Positions 51,702 to 60,818 are shown, numbered from the stretch's first letter. The stretch is DNA of 64,000 nt from Smithella sp. (GCA_012510495.1 JAAZHX010000075.1:2501-66500), one strand, 5' to 3'. The notes: a model not told the origin generated them from the letters alone. Program-made: numbers and translations.

Positions 51702-53030
51702 TTATTCGTTCCGGATTTTTTTCATGTGATCAATCCGCTTTTGAATGAGCGCGTCTGTGCCGATGTCCGCGCGGTAAGCGACGGGGCCTTTCACGGCTTT
51801 GACGCCTTCTTCCGCGATCTTTCGCGCTTCATCCAGATCGTCGGCGATGCCGACGATGCCGACGGCGCGCGACGAACTCAGGTAGATGCCGTCTTCTCTT
51901 TGATCCACGGAGGAGTAATACAGCCTGGCCTTGCCCGTGTCGCCGACTTCGATCCTGGCTTGGGACGATGCCGCGTCGGGATGATCGGCGGAAAGGCCGT
52001 AGCCTTTCGGGACGATGTATTTGCAGACCGTGGCTTTCTTTTCAAATTCAATATTCAGTTGATCGAGCGTCCCGTCGATGATGTGTTTGCAGACGTCCAC
52101 AAAATCCGTTTTTAAAAGCGGCAGGATGTTCATGGCTTCCGGATCGCCGAAGCGCGCGTTGAACTCCAGAAGCCGCGCGCCGTTTTTCGTGGCGATGAAA
52201 CCGCCGTACATCACACCCTTGTAGGGGCTGCCGGTTTCTTCCCAAAGCGCCGCCGCCACCCGGCGCGTGATCTCGAGGCCTTCTTCAATGTCCGACGGCC
52301 GGAGAAACGGCATCGAATGATCCGGGAGGGAATAGGAGCCCATGCCGCCCGTGTTGGGACCGCAGTCGCCGTCAAAGCGTCTTTTATGATCCTGCACCAG
52401 CGGTGTGCCGACGACGGTCTTGCCGTCGCACAGGCACTGCAGCGAGAATTCTTCTCCGTCGAATTTTTCCTCCACGATCACCGAGGTGCTGTCTTTCAGG
52501 ATTTGCGCGCACAGGGCAAGCGCCTCATCCTTCGTGGCGAAGTGATCGCCCTGCACAAGGACGCCCTTGCCGCCCGTGAGCCCGTCCGGCTTAAGGACGA
52601 CGGCGTCGAGGGCGTTCAAAAAATCCTTCACGTTGTCGAGAGACGGAAAAACCCGGTACCGCGGATTGCCGGGAATGCGGTATTTATGGACCAGGTTCCT
52701 TGTGAACGATTTGGATGTTTCCAGCCGCGCCAGACTTTTGTTCGGCCCGACGGCGGGAATGCCGATTTGGGCCAGCGCATCGGCCACGCCGTTGTTCAGC
52801 GGATCTTCCGGACCGATTACGGCGAAGTCGATTTTATTTTCCCGGGCAAAACCGGCGATGGCGTCAAGGTCCGCGTAAGATCCGATTTGAGTTTTTCGGG
52901 AAAGGGATGCGATTCCCGGGTTTTTGGACTTCATCCAGGAAATCAGGGAAGGGGTTTGCGCGGAACGCGCGAGGGTTTCGGCGATCGCGTGCTCCCGCGC
53001 GCCGTTTCCTATCAGCAGGATGTTTGGCAT
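51702..53030 (-). CDS. purD: Phosphoribosylamine-glycine ligase
   Basis: A 442-residue ATP-grasp enzyme for the second step of purine synthesis (GAR formation). It shows ILLIGNGAREHAIAETLARS at the N-terminus, FAVIGPEDPLNNGVADAL near residue 70, the ATP-grasp region VVLKPDGLTGGKGVLVQ near residue 145, EEKFDGEEFSLQCLCDG, and VMYGGFI...LEFNARFGDPEAM near residue 275. I take the ATG at 53030 because GAGGAG stands 6 bases before it; another ATG at 53036 touches that site. It converges on the DegT gene, with which it shares no promoter. Confidence 0.95.
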   Translation of the reverse strand: MPNILLIGNGAREHAIAETLARSAQTPSLISWMKSKNPGIASLSRKTQIGSYADLDAIAGFARENKIDFAVIGPEDPLNNGVADALAQIGIPAVGPNKSLARLETSKSFTRNLVHKYRIPGNPRYRVFPSLDNVKDFLNALDAVVLKPDGLTGGKGVLVQGDHFATKDEALALCAQILKDSTSVIVEEKFDGEEFSLQCLCDGKTVVGTPLVQDHKRRFDGDCGPNTGGMGSYSLPDHSMPFLRPSDIEEGLEITRRVAAALWEETGSPYKGVMYGGFIATKNGARLLEFNARFGDPEAMNILPLLKTDFVDVCKHIIDGTLDQLNIEFEKKATVCKYIVPKGYGLSADHPDAASSQARIEVGDTGKARLYYSSVDQREDGIYLSSSRAVGIVGIADDLDEARKIAEEGVKAVKGPVAYRADIGTDALIQKRIDHMKKIRNE

Positions 53031-53214
53031 GCTCATCTCCTCAAAGATTTGCTTATGATGGGGGGAGGCATCCTTCTGCGAAAGGGCCTCTCTTTCTTTA
53101 GCGGCGGAGTATAGGGAGGATGACCGTAGATGTCAACGGAATATTCGGAAGGCCGCGGCGACCAGCGGCGACCAGCGGCGGACGCCCGGTCCAGAAATCG
53201 CTGTATCTTTTTTG

Positions 53215-53228
53215 TGTAATCTGTTACA
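53215..53228. promoter_or_regulatory. Inverted repeat TGTAATCTGTTACA between purD and the CNNM genes
   Basis: Perfect five-base arms (TGTAA, TTACA) around four bases, inside CTTTTTTG...CAAAG, in the divergent intergenic region. It looks like a binding site for a dimeric regulator of one or both genes. Confidence 0.4.
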
Positions 53229-53269
53229 AAGAGACCACGAATTACAGCAGCGAGGTGACGTAATCCATT

Positions 53270-54535
53270 TTGAGTTCGGATATTATTATTCTGCTGATTC
53301 TTTTTTTGTTTTCCGGTTTCTTTTCGTCGGCGGAGGCGGCTCTCCTGTCTCTTTCGGACCTTCATCTGCACAAGATGAAGTCGGACAATTATCCTTTCCT
53401 CAATTCCGTGGTGAAGCTGTTGGGGCATCCCCGGCGTCTGCTGATCACTGTGGTGACCAGCAATGAAGCCGTCAACATCAGTATTTCCATTCTGGCCGCG
53501 TCCTTCTTTATCGCGCTGTTCGGCGAGAAAGGGCAGTGGATTTCCATCGTTGCCACGTCCATCGTTCTTTTTCTGGCCGGCGAGGCTATTCCCAAAACTT
53601 TCGGCGTAACGTATCCCATGCAGATCTCATCGGCTGTGGCGCCGCTGCTGCTTTTGATTTCCCGTCTGGAACGCCCGATCGTCGTGGCGCTGGAAAAAAC
53701 GCCGGAACTGCTTCTGAAACGCCTGGGCCAGCGCAGGATGGACGGCGCCGACGTCCTGACGGAAGACGAGTTCAAGCATCTGGTTGACGCGGGCAGCCGG
53801 GAAGGCGTGGTGGATGAATCCCAGAAAGAGCTCATCAAAACGATTTTTGAATCGGGAGACAGGCCGGTGACGGACATCATGATTCCCCGCGTGGAAATGT
53901 TTTGCCTCGCCCTGGACATGCCGGTTGCGGACATTATCCGGGAAGTGGTGGCCAGCCGCTGCGAACGGGTGCCTGTTTACCGGGACGACCGGGATGACAT
54001 TGTCGGCATTCTCTTTGCCCGCGACCTGCTTGGCAGCGCCCTGCCGACCGGATCGGACGCCTCGATTGAAAAAAGTCTGGTCAGACCCTATTTTGTCCCC
54101 GAGAGCAAGACGATCAACGGGTTGCTTTCCGATTTTCAGGAAAAATCGATACAGATCGCCATCGTCGTGGATGAATACGGCGGCGTGTCCGGCCTGGTGA
54201 CGCTGGAGGATATTCTCGAGCATCTGTTTGAGGAGGCCTACGGGGATGACGACACGGCATGCTACGAGTGCGACATGCCGGATGCCGACACCCTTGTGGT
54301 TCCCGGCCGGATGTCGATCGAACAGGTCAACGAACTGCTGCAGGCCTCCCTGCCGCAGGAGGAATTCGACACCATCGGCGGCTTTGTTCTGCATCTGTTC
54401 GGGAAAATGCCGGAGCGGGGAGACATGATCCATTTTGGATGCTACACCATCCGGGTGGAAAGCGTGGGTAGAACGCGCATCCTGAAAATCCGGATTGAAA
54501 AGGAAAAGCTGGCGCGGACGGAGGAAGACGAATGA
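53270..54535 (+). CDS. CNNM/CorC-family membrane protein (DUF21-CBS-transporter-associated domains)
   Basis: A 421-residue protein with an N-terminal DUF21 membrane domain (helices near residues 3-24, 58-80, 88-105 and 120-140, with GEAIPKTFGV), then a CBS pair (MIPRVEMFCLALDMPVADII near residue 203 and VVDEYGGVSGLVTLEDILEHLF near residue 298) and a C-terminal CorC_HlyC domain (VPGRMSIEQVNELL). Relatives act in magnesium or other cation export or sensing; the old name hemolysin is misleading. The start is a TTG at 53270 with GAGGTGA 11 bases upstream. It overlaps the next gene by ATGA and is its paralogue. Confidence 0.88.
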   Translation: MSSDIIILLILFLFSGFFSSAEAALLSLSDLHLHKMKSDNYPFLNSVVKLLGHPRRLLITVVTSNEAVNISISILAASFFIALFGEKGQWISIVATSIVLFLAGEAIPKTFGVTYPMQISSAVAPLLLLISRLERPIVVALEKTPELLLKRLGQRRMDGADVLTEDEFKHLVDAGSREGVVDESQKELIKTIFESGDRPVTDIMIPRVEMFCLALDMPVADIIREVVASRCERVPVYRDDRDDIVGILFARDLLGSALPTGSDASIEKSLVRPYFVPESKTINGLLSDFQEKSIQIAIVVDEYGGVSGLVTLEDILEHLFEEAYGDDDTACYECDMPDADTLVVPGRMSIEQVNELLQASLPQEEFDTIGGFVLHLFGKMPERGDMIHFGCYTIRVESVGRTRILKIRIEKEKLARTEEDE

Positions 54536-55827
54536 GCCTCTATCTGATGATCGCCGCCATCGTGCTTTGTCTGATCCTGGAAGCCCTCTATTCCGGCGGG
54601 GAAGTCGCGCTTTTTTCCTCCGACATCAACAAGATCAAATGTCATACGCGTGGTGGATCGTCCTCCGCCCGTCAGGCGGTCAGGCTGAAGGAGCATCCCG
54701 AATGGTTTATCTCCACAACGCTCATCGGCACCAATCTGGCGATCATTGCCGCTTCCACGCTGGTCACGGGGCTTCTGATCAAATATTTCGGGGCGAAGCA
54801 GGGCGAGCAAATCGCCTTTCTGATCATGCTGCCCGTCCTGTTTATCATGATTGTCATCCGCAGCATCTTCCAGCACTACGCGGAGACGATGGCCATCCGG
54901 GTGGCTCATTTTATCCGTCTTTCCTCTTACATATTTTATCCGCTGGCCTATGGCGTCGCGGCGATTTCCCGGGGCGCGGTGAATCTTTCTTCCGATCCGA
55001 AAATCCGGCAACACTCCTATATTACCAAGGAAGGGTTGAAGTATATTCTGGGGGAAAAGACGGAAGGCGGCGACATTCTGACCGCGGAAAAGGAAATGAT
55101 CAGCCGCGTTTTTGATTTTTCCGAACTCACGGCGGAAAAGATCATGGTTCCCGTTTCCGCGCTGACGGCCCTGCCGCAGCAGATGAAGCTTGATGAAGCG
55201 GCCCGCGTGGTCGCAGCGAAAAAATATCTGCGCATTCCCGTTTATTCGGACACGGTTTACAATATTGTCGGCATCCTGCATTATTTTGATCTTCTCGACG
55301 CGCTGCTGAAAAGCCGGCAGGAGCCGGAAGCGAAAAACGACGCGACGGTGGCCGACTGCATGCGGAAGGATGTGTTTTATGTTCCGGAAGCGAAAAAGGC
55401 CGTGCCGTTTTTGATTGACATGCAGAGACGGCGTGAGCACATGGCCGTGGTCGTGGATGAATACGGCGGCGCGGTCGGAATTGTGACCATGGAGGATATC
55501 GGGGAGGAAATTATCGGCAGCATCGATGAAGAGTACAACAAGGGGAAAAAGCTTCACAAAAAGACGGCTCCCGGCCGGTACCTGGTGAACGGGCGGATGA
55601 AGATAGAAGATTTGAACCAAATCCTGCCGACAAAGCTGCCCGAAGGCAATTATGAAACGCTTGGCGGTTTTCTGATTGCTCAGGCGGGGAGAATCCCCCT
55701 GCGCCGGGAAAGGCTGGAATTCGGCGGGACGATTTTTGTCGTGGAGGATTCGGATCAGAAATCCGTTCGGGAAGTTCTGGTGATTGCGCCGCAGTCCCTG
55801 GAGGGATTGCGGACGCCTGCGGGGTAA
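54532..55827 (+). CDS. Second CNNM/CorC-family protein with a divergent DUF21 domain
   Basis: A 431-residue paralogue of the preceding protein: membrane domain to about residue 145, CBS pair with KIMVPVSALTALPQQ near residue 203 and VVVDEYGGAVGIVTMEDIGEEII near residue 304, and the C-terminal domain with NGRMKIEDLNQILP. In the membrane domain the G-E-x-x-P-K segment of its partner (GEAIPKTFGV) is not recognisable; the matching region reads IRSIFQHYAETMAIRVA. The two proteins are translationally coupled and may form a hetero-oligomer in which only one has the full ion site (inference). Confidence 0.85.
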   Translation: MSLYLMIAAIVLCLILEALYSGGEVALFSSDINKIKCHTRGGSSSARQAVRLKEHPEWFISTTLIGTNLAIIAASTLVTGLLIKYFGAKQGEQIAFLIMLPVLFIMIVIRSIFQHYAETMAIRVAHFIRLSSYIFYPLAYGVAAISRGAVNLSSDPKIRQHSYITKEGLKYILGEKTEGGDILTAEKEMISRVFDFSELTAEKIMVPVSALTALPQQMKLDEAARVVAAKKYLRIPVYSDTVYNIVGILHYFDLLDALLKSRQEPEAKNDATVADCMRKDVFYVPEAKKAVPFLIDMQRRREHMAVVVDEYGGAVGIVTMEDIGEEIIGSIDEEYNKGKKLHKKTAPGRYLVNGRMKIEDLNQILPTKLPEGNYETLGGFLIAQAGRIPLRRERLEFGGTIFVVEDSDQKSVREVLVIAPQSLEGLRTPAG

Positions 55828-55834
55828 GGAGCAG

Positions 55835-56590
55835 ATGCTGGAAAAAAATTCGCAGTTCTGCGCGCTGATTCTGGCGGCGGGCAAAGGCACCCGCATGAAA
55901 TCGGATATGGCCAAAGTCCTCCATATGCTGGAGGGAAAGCCGCTGTTGCACTACTGCCTGAAGGCGGCACGCAAGGCCCGCGCGGAGAAAATCGTTGTGG
56001 TTGTCGGGCATCAGGCGGGCAGGGTGAGAGAAGCGTTTCCTTATCCGGATTTGATTTTCGTGGATCAGATGCCGCAACTGGGGACCGGACACGCCGTTTT
56101 GCAGGCTCGTGACGTTCTTAAAGATTATACCGGTCTGACGGTTATTCTCTGCGGCGACGTGCCGCTTCTGAAGCCGGAAACCATTCGGTCGCTGATCCGT
56201 CAGCATCGGGCCGCGCAATCCTGTGTCACCGTTTTGACAACCGAGCCTCCCGGGCCGCACGCGTATGGACGCATTGTAAAAGATGGCCGGGGCGAAATCC
56301 TGAAAATCGTCGAGCACAAGGACGCAACCGAAGCCGAAAGAAAAATTCTCGAAATCAATACGGGCATTTACTGCGTCGACACGCCGTTTTTGTTTGCCGC
56401 GCTGGCCCGGGTCAAAAACGACAACCGGCAAAAGGAGTATTATCTGACGGATATCGTGGAAATTGCCCGGCGTGAAGGCAGGAAGGTTCATGCCTTCCTG
56501 ACGGCGGATGATGTGGAAGTCATGGGGATCAATACGCCGGAAGAGCTGGAAAAAGCGGGAAGCTATCTGAAAACAGTGGATAGTGGATAG
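55835..56590 (+). CDS. GlmU-like nucleotidyltransferase without acetyltransferase domain
   Basis: A 251-residue sugar-phosphate nucleotidyltransferase. It starts with CALILAAGKGTRMKSDMAK-VLH, the pyrophosphorylase signature of GlmU, followed by QLGTGHAVLQA near residue 77, ILCGDVPLL near residue 100, AYGRIVKDGRGEILKIVEHKDA near residue 145 and EINTGIYC near residue 180. The left-handed beta-helix acetyltransferase domain of GlmU (another 200 residues) is missing with no sign of a frameshift, so the protein is a stand-alone UTP-dependent uridylyltransferase or related enzyme. AAGGAG precedes the ATG, 7 bases after the upstream CNNM gene. Confidence 0.85.
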   Translation: MLEKNSQFCALILAAGKGTRMKSDMAKVLHMLEGKPLLHYCLKAARKARAEKIVVVVGHQAGRVREAFPYPDLIFVDQMPQLGTGHAVLQARDVLKDYTGLTVILCGDVPLLKPETIRSLIRQHRAAQSCVTVLTTEPPGPHAYGRIVKDGRGEILKIVEHKDATEAERKILEINTGIYCVDTPFLFAALARVKNDNRQKEYYLTDIVEIARREGRKVHAFLTADDVEVMGINTPEELEKAGSYLKTVDSG

Positions 56591-56959
56591 CGATCCACTC
56601 CACGGGTTTGGGGCTTTGTTGGGGAATAACTTGCCGATCCCGGGATAACAGAAGTGGATGGAAAAAGGTGATAAGTGGAAAGAAGGGCGATGCATTCAAG
56701 GAAGGTGAGGGAGAGGGTTCAGGGAAGGCATGTTGGAGATACCTGTTCGCTCTCCGAATCCCTCTCCCCCTTCGGTAGGATTAAAAAAGGGGAATTTTAG
56801 CGGTTAGTGAATTTAACCGCACTGATTGTATTTGTTTCAGCCAATCGTCTTTTCAATAAATGACTAGCATTCAGTATGCCAAATCTTAAATAATTTTAGA
56901 GTGTTGTTTTGTTTTGATTTTTTAAAATTTCTCTGGATTTTTGTATCAAAAAATGTTTT
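56591..56959 (+). other. Intergenic region, no gene seen
   Basis: Between the nucleotidyltransferase and the operator array ahead of the sigma-54 activator I find no reading frame with coding character, no RNA gene and no clear terminator. The right half becomes A+T-rich. Confidence 0.5.
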
Positions 56960-57015
56960 ACAAATGTCTCATTGAGACAATATTTGAGACATTTGTGAGA
57001 CAACCGTCCGGTTGT
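56960..57015. promoter_or_regulatory. Array of four TGAGACA sites upstream of a sigma-54 activator
   Basis: TGTCTCATTGAGACA (56965-56979) is a perfect palindrome; two more TGAGACA copies follow at 56985-56991 and 56996-57002, about one helix turn apart. The outer parts ACAAATGTCTCA (56960-56971) and TGAGACATTTGT (56985-56996) are also a perfect inverted repeat. ACAACCGtcCGGTTGT (57000-57015) closes the region. This looks like the binding site of the activator encoded next. Confidence 0.65.
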
Positions 57016-57033
57016 TCAGGGTAGGAGTGCGGC

Positions 57034-59061
57034 ATGACACAAGAGTCCAGGTCGGCAAAACGAAGGCTGCTTCGGGACATTAATCTGATGGGCGCGGAGT
57101 ACTACGAGAAATTTTACCAGCAGACCTATCTGGAATGGAAAAAATTTGTTTCAGGCGACCGCAACATTGACCACTCCATTATACCAAGGCAGGTGTTTGA
57201 TTCGTGGGTAAGCTGTGCTGCGCTTGGCCTCGATCCGTTTGCCCATCCGGAAAATGAAGTATTGACTGGAGATGCGCTGGAAGCTCTCCTTGCGGCGCAC
57301 AGGGAATTTATTGATGTCAGCCGACCGTTTATGAAAAGCCTGTACCGCTTTCTGGAGGGGTCGGGATTTATGGTCAGCCTTCTGAACAGCAAGGGGTATG
57401 TGCTGGAGATTTTTGGCGATCCCGAAGAGGACCGGCTGGTGCAGACGGCCAGAGGCTATGCCGGGGCCTGCTGGGACCTGAAAAATTCGGGCAACAATGC
57501 CGCGAGCGCTGTGGTTTTTTATAAAAAGCCCGTGCAGGTGTTCGGCGCGCAGCATTACATCCGAATGTATCACGGCGCGACCGGATGCGGGTCGCCTGTT
57601 TTTAGTCCGGAAGGACATCTGCTGGGCTGTCTCGCGCTGTTCGGAAGGTATTACCGCGCCAACCCTCACACTCTGGGCATGACGGTGGCGACGGCAAATG
57701 CTATTGAAAACGAGCTGCGCACCCGCAAGGCTCTGTCTGAAACCCGCGTGGCCTACAGCTATCAGCAGACAGTGATCTCGTCGATTCAGGAAGCGCTCAT
57801 CGCGGTGGATTCCGCGGGCCATGTGAAGCTGATGAACCAAAACGCACGGAAGATGTTCCGACTCCCGGAGGATGCCGACTTTGAAGGGCGGAGGCTCCGG
57901 GATATTTTCAAACGGGGAAACGAGCAGTTCTTTGATCTGATCGAAAACCAGGAGACCGTCACCGACACGGAAGTTCGCATTTTTTTCAGGCATCTTTCGG
58001 GCGATTTTACGTTGACCTGCAATCCGATTTTGTCGTCGGACAAAAACATGATCGGCAAGATCATTGTTCTCAATAAAATTCAGCGGGCCAAGTCCATGGT
58101 GACCCGGATGATGGGGGCGACCGCCAATTTTTGCTTTGAAGATATTCAGGGGAAAAATCCCCGCTTTTTGAGGACGGTGGACCAGGCCAGAATGGTTTCC
58201 CGGAGCCGCTCCAATGTTCTGCTTTTGGGAAAAAGCGGAACCGGCAAGGATATTTTTGCCCAGGCCATTCACAATGAGAGCGACCGGAAGAGCGGTCCCT
58301 ACGTCGCCATCAACTGCGGTGCCATCCCCCGGGATTTGATTGCCAGCGAACTGTTCGGACATGAAGAAGGCGCCTTCACGGGGTCGCGGCGGGGCGGCAA
58401 TCAGGGCAAATTCGAGCTGGCCGACGGCGGCACACTGTTCCTCGATGAAATTGCCGAAACCCCGCTAGAGCTGCAAACCGCTCTTCTGCGGGTCATCGAG
58501 GACAAATCCGTACTGCGCATCGGCGGCACGTGCGTCCGGCCGGTGAATGTGCGTATTATTTTTTCGACCAACAAGGACCTGCGGGAAGAGGTCCGCAGGG
58601 GAAATTTTCGCGAGGATCTTTACTATCGCGCCAACGTCTTCGCCATCGAGATGATTCCGCTCAGGGACCGGCTCGATGACATTCCTCTCCTGGCGGACTG
58701 CTTCATCAGGCGCTATGCCGTGGCGATGAAAAAAAGCATCACCCGCGTGGACGAAAAGGTGATGGAGGCGTTTATGAATTATACCTGGCCGGGAAATGTG
58801 CGGGAGCTGCAGAACGCCATCGAACGAATGGTCAATTTTCTCCAGACGCCTGTGCTGACCGCCGATCTCATTCCGGACCATATCCGCCGTCCGGGCGGCG
58901 CGGATACCTTCGGCGCGGATGTCGAAACGCGTCCGGAAGCCGACCGGGAGATGCTGGCCGGGCTGCTGAATTCGAAAATGCCCAAAAACCGCATCGCCCG
59001 GAAAATGAACATCTCCCGCGCGACGCTTTACCGGAAGATGAAACAGTTCAATTTGCGGTAG
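57034..59061 (+). CDS. Sigma-54-dependent activator with GAF-like and PAS domains (AcoR-like)
   Basis: A 675-residue enhancer-binding protein. An N-terminal GAF-like sensor region (about 60-230; FMVSLLNSKGYVLEIFGDPEED, then ASAVVFYKKPVQVFGAQHY) resembles AcoR/DhaR-type regulators that sense a small metabolite. A PAS domain follows (about 245-345). The AAA+ domain (about 370-600) has Walker A GKSGTGKD, GAFTGS in place of the common GAFTGA, Walker B GGTLFLDEIAE and Arg-rich switch residues. The C-terminal Fis-type helix-turn-helix is NRIARKMNISRATLYRKM. It probably controls the convergent operon that ends inside its last codons (14-base overlap) and, through the TGAGACA array, its own gene. Confidence 0.92.
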   Translation: MTQESRSAKRRLLRDINLMGAEYYEKFYQQTYLEWKKFVSGDRNIDHSIIPRQVFDSWVSCAALGLDPFAHPENEVLTGDALEALLAAHREFIDVSRPFMKSLYRFLEGSGFMVSLLNSKGYVLEIFGDPEEDRLVQTARGYAGACWDLKNSGNNAASAVVFYKKPVQVFGAQHYIRMYHGATGCGSPVFSPEGHLLGCLALFGRYYRANPHTLGMTVATANAIENELRTRKALSETRVAYSYQQTVISSIQEALIAVDSAGHVKLMNQNARKMFRLPEDADFEGRRLRDIFKRGNEQFFDLIENQETVTDTEVRIFFRHLSGDFTLTCNPILSSDKNMIGKIIVLNKIQRAKSMVTRMMGATANFCFEDIQGKNPRFLRTVDQARMVSRSRSNVLLLGKSGTGKDIFAQAIHNESDRKSGPYVAINCGAIPRDLIASELFGHEEGAFTGSRRGGNQGKFELADGGTLFLDEIAETPLELQTALLRVIEDKSVLRIGGTCVRPVNVRIIFSTNKDLREEVRRGNFREDLYYRANVFAIEMIPLRDRLDDIPLLADCFIRRYAVAMKKSITRVDEKVMEAFMNYTWPGNVRELQNAIERMVNFLQTPVLTADLIPDHIRRPGGADTFGADVETRPEADREMLAGLLNSKMPKNRIARKMNISRATLYRKMKQFNLR

Positions 59062-60076
59062 CGGGCCAGAGCACCTCGCCCAGCGCCATGCGGCACAGGT
59101 CGGTGATGAATATTTTCGGCAGACCGGCTTTTGCGACAGGCGCGCCGAGGACGACATCGCACATGGGACAGATGGTGATCAGGGCTTCGGCCTGGTGGTC
59201 CAGCGCATCCCGGATGTTGTCGTTCTGCATTTTTGCCGCCAGCTCCCGATTGACGGCCAGCGCTGGCCCGCCGCAGCAAAGAGCGTCCACTCCTTCGTAT
59301 TTTCTCGAAACGCGTTTCACGCCGATGAGATCGAAAATTTCATCGAGCCAGGCGTCCTGATGGGGAATCCACCGGACGGCGCAGTTGGGCTGATAGGCGA
59401 TTTTCCGATTCAGCGCGGTGATGCCCGGCGCGTTATTTTTCAGATAGTCCCGCAGGTACTCGAACAGGTGCAGATACCGGTAGGGGACGTCAATGCCCAG
59501 CTCCTTCGCCCTGACATGGGCCAGAACATATCCTTCGTTATGAAGGTAAACGATGTCTTTGCCCAGCGCGGCCAGCCCTTCAATCACTTGCCGGGCGTAA
59601 CGTCCGGTAAGACTCGCGCCTCCCATATGGCACATGCCGACCAGGGAAGCGAAACTTTTTCCCCGGACCACCGTCATGCCTTTGAACATGGCGCTTTCCA
59701 TCGTTCCTTCCGGGAACTGTTTGATGCCGAAGGAGTCCATGGACAAAACAGGTTTATCCGCTTCTCCTTCGATGATCCGGTTCGGGCCGCCTTCATCAAA
59801 CCCCTGAATAACGGCGTCTATAAAAGGCTTGAACCCTGCGACAATCGGGCTGACCCCGGTTTTCTCCTGCAGGGTATAGATGAGATCGGCCGGATCAGCG
59901 CCGGTCGGGCAGTTTTGAACACAGGCGTTGCAGGTAATGCAGTGCGTCAGAATGTCCGCCGTCCGGCCTTCCATGAGAAGTTTGATTTCACGCGCGGCCC
60001 TGTCCTTGTCGTAATCGACATAACGGCACTTGACCAGACAATCACCGCACAGATCGCACTTTGAAGCATCCCACAT
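59048..60076 (-). CDS. HdrD-like iron-sulfur protein with CCG domain
   Basis: A 342-residue cytosolic iron-sulfur protein related to subunit D of heterodisulfide reductase and to GlpC/LutA-type proteins. Two [4Fe-4S] motifs open it, CDLCGDCLVKC near residue 8 and CITCNACVQNCPTG near residue 46. The C-terminal CCG domain is complete: Cys, 34 residues, CC (ALCCGGPAL), 34 residues, CPMC, which in HdrB/D binds a non-cubane cluster. The first CCG domain is only partly recognisable (VGMCHMGGASL). It likely passes electrons for the molybdopterin enzyme or another redox step of the operon. AAGGAG precedes the ATG. Confidence 0.85.
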   Translation of the reverse strand: MWDASKCDLCGDCLVKCRYVDYDKDRAAREIKLLMEGRTADILTHCITCNACVQNCPTGADPADLIYTLQEKTGVSPIVAGFKPFIDAVIQGFDEGGPNRIIEGEADKPVLSMDSFGIKQFPEGTMESAMFKGMTVVRGKSFASLVGMCHMGGASLTGRYARQVIEGLAALGKDIVYLHNEGYVLAHVRAKELGIDVPYRYLHLFEYLRDYLKNNAPGITALNRKIAYQPNCAVRWIPHQDAWLDEIFDLIGVKRVSRKYEGVDALCCGGPALAVNRELAAKMQNDNIRDALDHQAEALITICPMCDVVLGAPVAKAGLPKIFITDLCRMALGEVLWPATAN

Positions 60077-60097
60077 GATTTTATCTCCTTCCGGATT

Positions 60098-60802
60098 TTA
60101 GGAATTTTTTGGAATTTCGAGGAAGGGCGGCAGGTTCGGACGATGCCGCACATCCGCCAGGACGGGATAGCGGAACCCCATGGCATGCGTATCCGCCAGC
60201 GCCTTCATCATCAGGTCGATTTTGCTTTTCGGAATCGTGAATATGAGCTCGCCGTCCTGCGTGGACGCATAGACCCTGGTTCCGCCCGAGGGAAGGATAA
60301 ACTGGCTCAGATCCGTTTTGACCGTGCGCGCCACGATGTCGCCGCAGCTTCCCATGCCGGTCGCTAATGTCGGTCCGATGCCCCCGCCTCCGTTGGCTGC
60401 CGCCTGCGCCAGACGCATGGCCTGCGCGGAGTTGACATACAGAGCGATCAGGTCCGGCTCAAAATCGGTCCGTTCAATGGGCGCCGAGACCATAAAGGCA
60501 TATTTACCCGGTTCATGCTTCGTTTCCGGATCGCCTGTGCCTCCCTGGGGAGAGTCCATAAATCCCATGGCGATGTGGCCCCCGATGCAGCATTGATCTT
60601 CCTTGCCGACAGCCACGACCATGCCGTGTCGCCGGGAAAGGGACCAGGCCTGGCAAAGCGCGATCGGATGCCCCATGTCCCGGACGGGGATTTTGACTTT
60701 GGCCGGAAGCGCTTCCCCTGCCGCGAACAGCCTGACGGCAACGGGAAAAGTCTGCGGCCGGATGTAGGTGTTCAAGGTTTCATTGACTTTTTTCGGATCC
60801 AT
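60098..60802 (-). CDS. DUF169 protein
   Basis: A 234-residue protein of the DUF169 (COG2043) family, common in anaerobes and methanogens. It has VPVAVRLF-type PVAVRLFAAGEALP near residue 21, CQAWSLSRRHG near residue 50, EDQCCIGGHIAMGF near residue 68, and GGGIGPTLATGMGSCGDIVA near residue 140, whose spaced cysteines suggest metal or cluster binding. The biochemical role of the family is unknown. It is the fourth gene of the leftward operon, 16 bases after the crotonase gene; GGAGG precedes the ATG. Confidence 0.8.
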   Translation of the reverse strand: MDPKKVNETLNTYIRPQTFPVAVRLFAAGEALPAKVKIPVRDMGHPIALCQAWSLSRRHGMVVAVGKEDQCCIGGHIAMGFMDSPQGGTGDPETKHEPGKYAFMVSAPIERTDFEPDLIALYVNSAQAMRLAQAAANGGGGIGPTLATGMGSCGDIVARTVKTDLSQFILPSGGTRVYASTQDGELIFTIPKSKIDLMMKALADTHAMGFRYPVLADVRHRPNLPPFLEIPKNS

Positions 60803-60818
60803 GCCTTCCTCCTTTCTT

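Noticed and set aside
53140..53180. GGCGACCAGC tandem repeats as a CRISPR or origin repeat
   Set aside because: Only two to three short units occur, with no spacers; simple GC-rich duplication.
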